DNA of 64,000 bases from Scenedesmus sp. ARA3 (lineage: Eukaryota; Chlorophyta; Chlorophyceae; Sphaeropleales; Scenedesmaceae): NCBI GenBank assembly GCA_004335835.1, contig RWJK01001897.1, positions 1 through 64,000 of the forward strand. Direction: 5' to 3'. A model generated the notes under the pieces. It saw only the letters and a program-made list of their open reading frames with translations. It searched no databases and was not told the DNA's origin. Made by a program: the position numbers and the translations under genes. This document shows, one piece after another, positions 26,001 to 37,100 of this stretch; the stretch's first letter is position 1; each line of letters opens with the position of its first letter.

Positions 26001-26174
26001 GCAGATGTCCGTGGCCAGCACAACAACAGTAGAGGCTCAACAGTGTCCAAACACACTTGCTGCCCTGCCCTACAATGCTGCCCTCCAACAACTTGCACAT
26101 GCCACAACAGATACAGTACAAAACCACCATGCCAAGCAGCTGATAGCCCCCCGTGTTATCTTACATCTGCTAGC
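23096..26174. other. Intergenic stretch between LHCII gene 3 and the HUA2-like gene
   Basis: No gene can be supported. A roughly 139-base unit containing CAGCATGCGGCATGC and CAGCAGCTGCGCAGC is tandemly duplicated at about 23852-23945 and 23991-24080. A 30-base unit (GCTGTGAGGAGAGGCATCAA and following) is present twice at 25748-25807. Confidence 0.45.
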
Positions 26175-26365
26175 CTACATCTGTGGATACTGCTGCTGTC
26201 CGTACATGCCGCCTGGATACTGCTGCTGCTGCATGCCAGGAACCATGGCCCCTGGCTGCTGCAGCTGCTGCTGCTGCTGCTGCTGCTGCTGCGGCCAGTA
26301 TCCTTGAGCACCAGGCACCATCTGCTGCTGTTGCTGCTGTGCCATCATCTGCTGCTGCATCAGCA

Positions 26366-26397
<32 letters not shown>

Positions 26398-29300
26398 AGG
26401 TACTGCTGCTGCTGCATGCCGCCAGCACCATAGTACCCGCCTGCAGCAGCACCGCCTGCAGCAGCAGCACCATACACTGCCGCACCAGCCCCCATGCCTG
26501 CTCGCATCCCCATCCCCATGGCCGCCTGCTGCTGCGCTACCATCATCTGCTGCTGCTGCTGCTGCCACGCAGCTGCCATCCCAGCACCACCAAACCCTAC
26601 TGCTGAGCCACCCCCTAAACCGCCTTCCAGATCCATATCTACGCCGCCGTAACTGTCTTCATCCGGCGGCAGCGGCGGCGGCGGGCTGCGGTTGTCCGGC
26701 GGCAGCGGCGGCATAATCCCGCCGTCATCCTCGTCGGGATTATACAGCGGGCTCGTCTCGTCCGGCGGCAGCGGCGGCTGATCGGGGCTGGCGGGCTCGC
26801 CAGGTGGCGGGCCCACCGGCAGCGGCGGCGCAAAGTCGTCATCATCGTCAGCTGCCATAAAGCTGACACGGCCGCCGCCGCCTGCTGCTGCTGCTGCTGC
26901 TGATGTATTGCGGGCTGTAAAGCCACCAGCCGCTGACATGAATGCATCAAGGGGATCTTGATCATCATCGTCCTCGTCGTCATCGTCATCCGGTGCTCCT
27001 GGCACAACAAACCGGCGCGGCGCCTGCTGCTGCTGCTGCTCAGAGTGCTTGGCTCCACTGCTAGCAGCAGCAGCAGCAGCGGCCGCTGCTGCAGGGTCAT
27101 CTGGCGGCAGGGGTGGAGGGCCAGAACCAACCCAGCCCAGCGGCTGCTGCTGCTGCTGCTGCTGCTGCTGAGGTGGCAGTTTACCCTCTGCCCGCATTTG
27201 CTCCTGGATCATCTCCTGCATCTGCTGCTGCCATGCCGGCATTGCTGCTGCTGCTGCTGCCGCGCCGCCGGCCGCTTGCTGCTGCTGCTGCTGCCAGGCT
27301 GCCTGCTGCTGCTGCCCGCCAAGGCCTGCTGCCATGGCGGCTTGCATGGCAGCAGCAACCATGTTCTGCTGCAGCTGCTGCTGCTGCTGGCTGCCTGACA
27401 GCTGCAGATCCAAACCAATCATACCCTCTGCACTGCTGCTCACTCGCGGCATAGCAGGCAGTGCACCACTGCTGCCAAACCCTAGAGGCCCGCCAAGCCC
27501 TGAACCCAGCCCTAGCTGCTGCCCAGCTGCTGAACCGCCGCCGAGCTGGCTGAATGTAAACCCCGGCGCCATGCCGCCAGCTGCAGCAGCTGCTGCAGCT
27601 GCAGCAAATGCAGGGTTTGCCCCTGCTGAACCCCACTCGCCAGCGCCAAACCCTAAACCCATGGCACCACCATTGGCGTAAACCCCGCTATACCCTGGAC
27701 CCTCTGCCTGGCGCTTGGGGGCTGCGGGACACACCCATCCTGATGTGGGACTGTTATAACCGTCACTTCCTGTCCCATCAACTTCGGCCGCTGCATCTCC
27801 GCCCTGCTGCTGCTGCTGCTTATCTGCTGCTGCTGACCACTCAGACCACTTCCGGTCCTCCTCAGTGAGGCTAGCACCCTCCTCACCCTGCTGCTGCTGC
27901 TGCTGTGCTGCAGCGCTGTCAGCGCCTGCTGCTGCTGCTGCTTCTGCCTCTTTTGCGTCATCAATGGGACCTAGCAGCTGCTTCCAAGTGCTGACCCTGC
28001 TGCCAACTTCTTGTTCGATCTCCACCCAATCCACCTCTTGATCTGCTAAAATATCTGGAGCCAGCTGCAGCACCAGCCGCCGCTGCCGCAGCTGCCCAAA
28101 TAGCCCACCAAGCGCCGAGTAGTGCTGCCGCTGCTGCCGGCCCTTGAGCTTAGCGACGGCAGCAGCAAACGGCGGCTGAGTGAGGCCGCTCATTGAGCCG
28201 TACTGATCTAGGATGTAACCATGGACCACACTCGGCCCAAAAAGGTTACACACCAGCTGCTGCTGCTGCTGCTGTTTTGGGCGCGATGTTGCTGCGTCAG
28301 CATCAGCTTCTACTTCTGCATTCAGCGCTGTTAGCAGCAGCTCTGACAGTGATGGGCTGTCTGGAGCAGAGCCAGTCTGCTGCTGCTGCTGTTGTGAGCG
28401 TGGGTCGCGAGAAGCTACTGCTGCTGCTACTACCGCAGCACCCTGCTGCTGCGGCTGCTTGGACGGCTCAGCAGCAGCAGCATCTGCTGCAGCGTCCTGC
28501 TGGCCGTCCACCTGTTGCTGCTGCTGCTGATCGTCCAGCCACTCATATGCCTGCAGCACTATACGCTGCACCTGCAGCCCTTCTGGCACGCCTGACGCTG
28601 CTGCATCTGCTGCTGCCTTGAGCTGTGCTGCTGCCTGGCGCTCGAATGAGGACATGGCATGGTATGCGAGCTTAGCCATTGACGCTACAACTCGGCCCTG
28701 CTGACACCATAGGTCTAGCAGATGCCGCACCTGCACACCAGGAGCAGCAGCAGCAGTGGCAGGCTCTCCAGTTCTTACACCGCAGATGACACCATGTCTT
28801 GAACCCCAGCAACCACAGATGAAGCTCACCTCAAACCACAGCCACAGCCACAGCCACGTCACAAGGCAAAAGCACCACCCTACAATCAACTGCCCTCAGG
28901 ACTTGCGGTAAAAGTGCTGAAAGACGGCTGTACCAGCCATCGCATCACAGATGCAGCAACACCAGTCACGACACATCACAGATGCAGCAACACCAGTCAC
29001 AACACATCACAGATGCAGCAACACCAGTCACAACACATCACAGATGCAGCAACACCAGTCACTACACATCACAGATGCAGCAACACCAGTCACAACACAT
29101 CTCCTCACCTTGCGCAGGCTCTCCAGGTCGTACACTGCAGATGATACCATGCTGGTCAGCCCAGCTGACACCTTGGCAGGAAGGTCCGCGATCTGCAGCA
29201 GCAGCAGCAGCAGCAGCAGCTCAGCGCTAACGCTCAGATCAGGCAAGCATTGGCTGTCCACAGCAGCACCAAGTACACCTGCTGCACCACTGCACCCCTA

Positions 29301-29682
29301 CTTCTTTCCATGTCCGCTTCCTCACTACGCATTGTACCAGTGTGTGCAGCCTGTGGCTGCCACATGTATCGCTGCACACACTCACGTGTTGGCTCTGCTG
29401 GCTGGTAGGCACCTTGCTGGCCTGCTGCCTCACACCATCACACATCTCCTCAGAACATGAGGAAATGAGTTCATTACACTGCACTGACATGCTGGCTATG
29501 CTGCATGACGGGCGCCTTGGTGGCCTGCAGCCGCACACCAATGTGGATATAACAAAAGCTTGAATTAATTTGGTGAAATGACTCACGTGTTGGCTCTGCT
29601 GGCTGGCGGGCACCTTGCTGGCCTGCTTGAGCGTGGAGTCAACCAGGTACAGCAGGTTGACGCGACCGGGGCCCAGCGGCAG

Positions 29683-29734
<52 letters not shown>

Positions 29735-30655
29735 GCAGCAGCAGCAGCAGCAGCAGCACATACAACAGCGTGGTTGGTGAAGTCTGTGTTTTGCTTTGAT
29801 GAAGTGCGGCAGTTGTGACTCAACCAGGATGCGGCGACAAGTTGTGCCATAAACAGCACAGCAGAAGATACAGAGGAGCAGCAGGCAAGACGTGATCGTC
29901 AAACGTGGTCAAATTTTGATCAAACTTGGTCAAACATGGCCAAACGCAATAGCGGCAGCTCACCTGGCCATCTGCTCCAGCACTGCCCGCACCACCTTCT
30001 GAGGCCCAATGACGTTGCACATCTCGAGCGCTTTGCTGCCAACCTCTTTTATGCCCTTGCCAGAAACCGGCATTGCAGCCAGCACAGCAGCCCATGCCTC
30101 CTCTGCTGCCTTTCGCTTCGCTGCGTTTGCAGCAGCAGTGCTGGCGGCAGCTGTGGCGGCTGTAGACGCATAGGCAGCAGCCAGTGCTGCTGCTGAGCCG
30201 CCAGCTGCTGCTGCTGTTGCTGAGTCAGCCGGCTGATCCTGCTGCTGCTGCTGCTGCTGCTCCATTAGCAGCTGTGACAGCCTGGGCTTGGCTAAAGAGC
30301 TGACTGTGCCACTGCTAGTGCGGGGCTTGGCAGCAGCAGCACCTGCTGCTGCTGCAGGCGCTGCAGGTCCCAGCAGCAGTGCATTCAGCTGCGCAGTCTT
30401 AGCAGCAGCCGCTGCTGCTGCGGCACCAGCTGCATCACCAGCAGCCACACCACTGCTGCCGCCAACTGCTGATGCTGCTGCTGTTGCTTCCGGCTTGGCA
30501 GCAGGCGGAGACTTCAAACTGGCAGCAGGCGACTTGCCTGCTGCTGCTGCTGCTGCTGCCGGGCTTTTGCCTGCTAGTGCAGCAGGTGACTTGACTGGCA
30601 GAGCTGCACTAGAGCTCACTCGCTTCAATCCAGCAGCAGTAGCACCAGATCGATC

Positions 30656-30700
<45 letters not shown>

Positions 30701-30917
30701 GCCAGCTGCTGCTGCTGCTCCTGCAGCGTGTGTTCGCTGATCCAGCATCACTGTTTTGGGCCGCGCACCCTGCAGCTGCTGCGTCTTCTGAGCAACCTGC
30801 TTTGCAGCATCACGCAGCTGCGCTTTGCTCAGCTGCGGCTTTGGCTGCTGCTGCTGCTGCCGTGCAGGAGAGGGTTGCCTGACAGGTGCAGCTCCACCCC
30901 CGGACCCTGACACCGGC

Positions 30918-30955
<38 letters not shown>

Positions 30956-30996
30956 GCTTGCTGCATTGCCAGAGACAGGCCTACGCTGCTTGCCAT

Positions 30997-31028
<32 letters not shown>

Positions 31029-32569
31029 CCCTTTGCTGTTCCATCTGCTCGCTGCTTCTTGTTCGGGTGGTGATCGCCGTCTGCGTCACTGCCAGACTCA
31101 CTACTGCTACTGCTGCCACTGCTGCTGCTACTGTCACTGCTGCTGCTGCTGTGCTTGCTGCCGGCAGGCGAGGGCTTCTGTGCTGCTGTGCCCTGCCACT
31201 GTTTTTGCTGCTTCTGCTGCTGCTTGCGAGACTTGCTGGCAGCAGCAGCGCCAGCAGCAGCACCCTCAGGAGGCGCATGCTTCCTGGGCCTACCCCTAGG
31301 CTTTTTGACAGCCGGCTGCCCTGCTGCTGCTGGTGCAGGAGCGTCCTGCTGTTTGCTGTCACCTGCTGCAGCAGCAGCATTCAGGTCCATGTAGCAGCGC
31401 TTGCTGCTGCCGCTGCCAGAGGGCCTGCCCCTGCCCCTGCCTCGGCCGCCGCTGCCTGCTGCTGCTGCCGCTCCTGCTGCTGCTGCTGCTGTAAAGAACT
31501 CGTCATCATCGTCATCGTCATCATCATCATCGTCTACAACAGGTTCAAACTCTTCAAGCTCACCCTCTTCCTCACCGCTGCTGCTGCTGCTGCTGCTGCC
31601 ATCACCAGCGCCCCGTTTGCGCTTCGCCTTGTGCTGCTGCTGCTGCTGCTGCAGGTGCTGCTGCCGCTGCTGCTGCCGCTTCTCCTCAAGCGCCCGCAGC
31701 TTTGGAAGCAATTCAAACCCTACTGCCTCTGCCTTTGGTGTATCATCACCAGCTGCCCACACCGGCTGCTTGTGCAACCATTTGATGCTGGAAGCAGCGC
31801 CTTTTGTGCCTGGCTCCTGCGAGACGATTTGTGTGAAGTTCTTCTTGAAAAGAACGTCTTCGCAGTCATCGTCTTCGTAGGTTATGCGCAGCGCTGGGTA
31901 GTGTGCCAGGTCAGGGTCTGCTGTGACCACGCCTGCAAACCACTGCTGCTCCTTCTCCCAAAAGGTCTGTGTGTATGATGTGTGCCAAGTGCAGCAGGTG
32001 ATGCAGAAGTAAAGGCTTTAAGCAAGGCTTAATCTGTACAGGTGGCAGCTGTATGCAAAACGTGGCTGTGTCTGCAACTAATCCTGCACCTAGTGCACCC
32101 ACTGCAACCCACTGCAAGCGTTCTTGCACATACTGCGACTCACTGCAAGTGTTCTTGTACATACTTCAACCCACTGCATCTATGATGCTGCTGGGGGGTA
32201 AACATGCCTTTCTGCATGCACTGCAATGACAGCAGGCACCTGCTGCTCCTGCTGCTGTTCTTGCTGCTGTTGCTGCTGCCTGATCATGGTTCCAGTGACC
32301 TCCACTTGCACGTCCTTGTTTAAATCGCTGTTAGTGACATACTTGAAGCAGCATTCACCCCGCATCTAACAGCGCAGCCTCACCTTCACTCGCAAGCCAA
32401 CCAGGGCGCTATCTTCCGAGTACAGGTCCTCCGCAAGCACCTTGATCTCCGGCAGCTGCTTCTTCTTGGCTTCGGCTGTTCCTGATGGCCGCTTTACGCC
32501 GTCAGCAGCGCCTGCTGCTGTGGGCGGGGCACTTGGGGAAGCAGGAGCTTGCCCGCTGCTCGGCTCCAT
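26175..32569 (-). CDS. HUA2/HULK-like protein: Tudor/PWWP-like module, CID, proline-rich tail
   Basis: Exons (minus strand): 32569-32384, 31966-29964, 29683-29587, 29192-29109, 28730-26175, giving 1641 residues with all phases closing. Residues about 50-115 form a Tudor/PWWP-like fold (LVGLRVK, then WEKEQQWFAGVV, then ITYEDDDCEDV). A long basic/acidic low-complexity stretch follows, with many polyQ, polyS and polyA runs and AT-hook-like PRGRPRK. Residues about 670-830 resemble the CTD-interaction domain of HUA2-type proteins: VNLLYLVDSTLKQ, then AVYDLESLRKVRHLLDLW. The tail is rich in PPLPPD motifs and polyQ, as in HUA2 relatives, which are nuclear factors tied to RNA polymerase II and pre-mRNA processing. 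The domain order is the main support; individual domains are divergent. Alternative: an RPRD-type CID protein, but those lack the N-terminal module. Confidence 0.72.
28943..29097. repeat. 31-base minisatellite, 5 copies
   Basis: Five near-perfect copies of a 31-base unit beginning CATCACAGATGCAGCAACAC in the last intron of the HUA2-like gene. The array starts about 12 bases inside the donor of exon 29192-29109. Confidence 0.92.
29380..29625 (-). repeat. Two copies of the HUA2-like exon 3 donor edge
   Basis: The segment encoding QASKVP.SQQSQH plus its GTGAGT donor occurs at 29587-29625 (true exon end) and again at about 29386-29435 in the following intron, with a few substitutions. Confidence 0.8.
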
Positions 32570-33318
32570 GCTGGAGCAAGGCCGAAATCACGTGTTAAAT
32601 TAGTTCCATATTCCAATAAACGCACAAAGGGTGTCCAGAAAAGGCCATGCACCGGCTGCAGATGTTTAACAGCCTAGCAGTAGCTTCAAGACACTGTAGC
32701 TCAGTGCTGCTGCTGTCACACCATGGGATGCCTGTGGCAGCGTCTTTCAAGCTGTGGCCAGCTACTTGATCATCACCAGACACAGGCATGCACACAGCAT
32801 GCTCCTGTGTTGGCAGCCTGTCACGCGCTCATGTTCCACGTCACACATATCACATGTGTGATCATGACAATGTTGGAGTCAGCGCGTTTGGTCATCAGCA
32901 TGGAGACGTGGATGCTGGCGGTGATGGCGGCTACAACGCCGATCAATCCCCATCTGCTCTTGTACGCAAGTCATAACTGATGGATGACGTACCCCTCAGC
33001 TTGCACTCTGTTGGCACTCTCCACACTTTTTGAGGCTGCCAGCTTGCTGCCAGGCTCAGTGAGGCTGCTATCAGTGCAGCACCGTGCACTGTGCACCGTG
33101 CACCGTGACTGTGGCAGTGTGCCAAAGTGGAAAAATACGCGTGCTGAAGCCCCTTGATTATATGATAGTACGACGGGCACTGGCGCAGCCAAATTGCTTG
33201 CTGGCAGGGTCACACGCGTAATCGTCAGGGCCCCTGGATGATGACGGAGTGTGTCAGTGGCCGCTGCCACAACTCAGGAGAATGTCGCTGCCTCCATGTA
33301 TCCGAGCACATGTCCCAC

Positions 33319-33440
33319 GGCAGCAATACTAGCCTCTTATAGCCACCACTGCTGATCAGCATATGCAGTCTGACCCAGCGTGCCTCAGTGTGTTGTCAGG
33401 GCTGCAGCAGTGGTGGCTATAAGGGGCTAATATTGCTGCC
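33319..33440. repeat. Foldback hairpin, 34-36 base arms, 50-base loop
   Basis: Bases 33321-33354 pair with 33405-33438 with 2 mismatches in 34, and the pairing can be extended by two bases at the open end. The arms contain CTTATAGCCACCACTGCTG and its complement. The dimensions fit a pre-microRNA-like hairpin or a small foldback element. No open frame or flanking target-site duplication is evident. Confidence 0.8.
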
Positions 33441-33852
33441 TGCAGTCATGACGGCATGCAAGCAGCCTTGGGCAAGTTGGCCTGTGGCCATATGGTGCAT
33501 AGACGCTTGAAGTCCGAAAGCGCTCACCAAGCAACAGCTATCGAACATCAGCGCGTACGGCACCTAAATCTGCTGAAGCGTGCGCCTCCACTATCATGGC
33601 GCAACCCCGTAAGGCAGTGTCTGATGACGTTGATGGGTAACATGATTATCGGATGACGATGTAAGGCAGTGCATGTGATCAGGGTATCCAAGAACAGGGA
33701 CATGCCCACAATGGGTCAGGCTGGTCAGGCTGATGCTAGCTGGCAGTGCCACATGCACACCACTGCAAACGCTGAAGTGAAACCACAAATTTAATAAAGT
33801 GGTAGTTCTGCGTTGACTGGATGCGTGCAATCACTGATCTTTTACCCCCCCC

Positions 33853-33902
33853 NNNNNNNNNNNNNNNNNNNNNNNNNNNNNNNNNNNNNNNNNNNNNNNN
33901 NN
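33853..33902. other. Assembly gap, 50 N
   Basis: Fixed-size run of N in the divergent intergenic region, flanked by a C8 run and by AATTTGGGGCCCC. Confidence 0.99.
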
Positions 33903-34114
33903 AATTTGGGGCCCCAAACAAGCAGCGCGTCAAACCCTGAAGCCTGTGACTGCCAATGGTACAACATGTCACACTACAGAGCCTCGTCCAAGCCAAGTCA
34001 GTCACAGTATGCACATTTGATCTGCGGTATCAGTGCGTCAGGAGAGTTGTGAGTAGTTTTTGCGTGGTGTTGGTCCACGGAGCTAGTGTGTACTGCTGCT
34101 GCTGGCTTTGCAGC

Positions 34115-37100
34115 ATGGCCACGTTCATAGATACTGTGCAGCGTTTCCGCAAGATCGAGGAAGCAACTGCTCAAAAAGATGATCCAGCTCCAGTTGTAAG
34201 TGGGATGCATGCAGCTCGAGGCTCTGGTCAGCAGCAGACCTCTTACGCACCTCTGCTTGTTTCTGGACGCAGTATCTGCTGGACGAGATAGCCGATATGG
34301 CACGTCAGTCACCGGAGCAGGCTCAAGCCATCTCAGATGCAGTGCTGAAGAAGCTGCAGGTCAAGTCCCCTGTGGTTAAGTTCAAGGTGCGTGGGCTCAG
34401 GCAGCGCCTTGCACGGCACGTCGAAATCAACAGGCACAACTGATTGGTTTCTTGTGTACTGCAGGCTTTGAGGATCATTAAGCACCTCTGCGTGAAGGGC
34501 TGTTCCCAGTTCCAACGATGTATGCAGCGTAATTCCTCTGCTGTCAGGTGGGCGTGCATCTGCAGCACTTCGCCACATCAAATGGCGCAAGTGATATATA
34601 ACTTGTGGCAAACAAGCTAGCAAGCTCATGCAGTGCAGCTGCAGTGATCAGGGAGATCAACTGCTTCAACAGCACTGCTGCTGTACACCAAGAGCAGCAT
34701 GCCCGTGCAGTGGGAGGCAGCTGCTGCAGCTTGCGCATAATCACGCCATCAAGCATGCAAGTGGCATGCCTGGTGCTGCTCCTGCAAGCGCTCATTCCCC
34801 TGTTTTTCGCTCTGCATTGTTTGTTTCGCACAAGGCGCACCTAACGTCCCGCACTCCTGACTAGCAGAGTGCCTTGTTCTTCAAGCGTGCAGGTTGGCCG
34901 GTGTGTGCCTAATCCGTTGACCAGCATGTGCACGCTGTCCTGCAGGGAGCTGATCCACTGGAGGGGCGAGCCAGACCCCTTTAAGGGTGATGTGCCCAAC
35001 GCGCGTGTGCGCGAGTTCTCAAAGGACGTCGTGGAGGTGCTCTTCAACTCGGCACCCATCACCAACACCAACAACACGCTGGCAGCGCAGGTATGTGGAC
35101 ACTGCTTGTTGTGCATGAAAGGGTGGAGCGATGTGCAAACCACTTTCCACAGGATGTTGAGCTATTTCAACTCAGCTCCTGTCACCAGCACCATCAATAC
35201 GCTGGCAGCGTAGGTATGTGGACAGAGCATTACCGTTAGATTGCCAATCACGCCATAGCATTGACGCCATCAGCACTTCTGTCTCGCTGTTCTGGGGCGT
35301 TCCTGGTCTCGCATGCTGTTTTATTGTCTGTTTGCTGTGTTACCGCCGCTGTTGTGGCTCCAGGGCAAGATCCAGGGCTGTTGGCAGCGGCAGCCCTGGC
35401 GAGGCAGCACGCAGCAGCAGCCAACACTGCCCGGTCAAACACGCCTTGCCATTGACTACTCTCTCCTGTTTCTCTGCTTTATGCCCCTCCAGGGCAAGAT
35501 CCAGGGCTTTGGCAGCGGCGGCCCTGGCGAAGCAGCAGCCTGCAGCAGCAGCGGCCACTACGGCGGCATCGGCAGCAGCGGCAGCAACATGGGCAGCGGC
35601 AGTTACAGCGGAGGGTTCCGCAGCAGCGGCAGCAGCGGCCTGGCAGCAGCGCAGCAGGCGGCCTCACAACTGACGCATGCCGCGCAGCAGGCGCTTGGCG
35701 AGGGCCCGATTGCGCAGGGGCTGGCGAGTGCCGCGAATGCGATTGGTGGGCTGCTGCAGCCTGCAGGATACGGCAGCAGGCTCAACGTGAGTACGAGGAG
35801 CGGGGTGTGAGGGAGATATTTGGGAAGGGCGCTGGGAGCGGAGAATGCATACGCAGATGTTGCAGTGCAGGGCAGTCGTCTGGTGGTTGCCCCTGGATTG
35901 GGTTGCTGTAGCTGTGAATGAAGTGCATGCTAGCGGCAGCGTGGTTTGCGAGCCAGCTGTAGCCAATTGCAGGAACACAACGCACCTCCCCTGTAGCAGC
36001 GCCCTATCTGTCACATGTGTCTTCAGCGTGTAGCTGCGCAGCATGTGATACTGCTGCAGCTGCCGTGTTGCTGCGTATGATCACCACCATCGTCGTGCGC
36101 TGTGCTGCTAAAATTGTGCTTGCAGGAGTCTGGAAGCTACCAGGATGGTGGCTCAGATGGCTTTGGTTACTCCAGCAGCAGCAGCTACGCAGCACCAGCA
36201 GTCAGCCACGTCACAGCCAGCCAGGTGAGTGCAGCCGGCGGTAACAGCAGCGGCAGCGTCAGCACCAGCAGCAGCAGCTGTGTTGTGGTTGGTGGCAGCG
36301 CAGAGTCAGGATAGTGCAGCCAGGATTTGTACCTTGGTGCTGTTGTGTTATGAGACTGCTGCATGCCACCAAAGTGCCTGAGAACACCAGCAGGGAGGCG
36401 TCAACAGCTTGCACACACAGCAGCAGCTTTGTTCCTTTATGAAGCTGCGACTAGAATCTGTTGCATCTTCAGGTGCTTGGCAGTGAGGAGAGCGTGGTCG
36501 ATGACATCACTGGCCAGGCAACAGCCTCCACCTGAAGCATGTGCTGCTGCATACCAGTTTGCTTACCTGTTATCCCTATTATGGGTACTTCGCAGGTGCT
36601 TGGCAGTGAGGAGAGCGTGGTCGACGACATCACTGCGCCAGGCGGGCTGCGGCCGCTGCCTGATGCTGCCGACCTGCGGCGCTTCGTGGACACCGCGAGC
36701 AGCATGGATGGGCTGCGCATTGCCGAGCTGCTGCGGGAAAAGATGGTGAGGTTTCAGGTTGACATCAAATTTTTCGACACAGTCCTTGCTGAAGTCGTGG
36801 GTCTTTTGTACCGAGCATTTCATCGTCCACCGCCAGATGCTCAGGTGTCGCGCCGCAGTGCACATGCAACTGCCTGAACTTGAAGCAGCAGTTGCCCTTG
36901 TACCACACACCACGGCTGTGGTGCAGCGGGGGTGACTGGTACACTGGCAGCTGGCGTTTCAAGTTGGGGCGTTGCATAGTGCTGGGGTGGGCATACTTAT
37001 GGCGACATTGGTGCATGGTGGGGATGGCTGTGGCGTTTACTAGATACGCACGTCATGTTTGAGCGCCTGGTTCAGGTGCTTTGCGTGCGCGCTACATAGA

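Larger units (their letters stand above)
32570..34114. other. Divergent intergenic region, HUA2-like gene and tepsin gene
   Basis: The two flanking genes are transcribed away from each other, so both promoters should be here. I see no coding sequence. The region holds a strong hairpin at 33319-33440 and an assembly gap. Confidence 0.5.

Noticed and set aside
28943..29097. Regular 31-base repeats considered as a CRISPR array
   Set aside because: The copies are directly adjacent with no unique spacers and lie in a nuclear intron.
31067..31978. 303-codon plus-strand open frame
   Set aside because: Antisense shadow of exon 2 of the HUA2-like gene, made open by CTG/CAG runs; its sequence is Leu/Ala/Cys low complexity.
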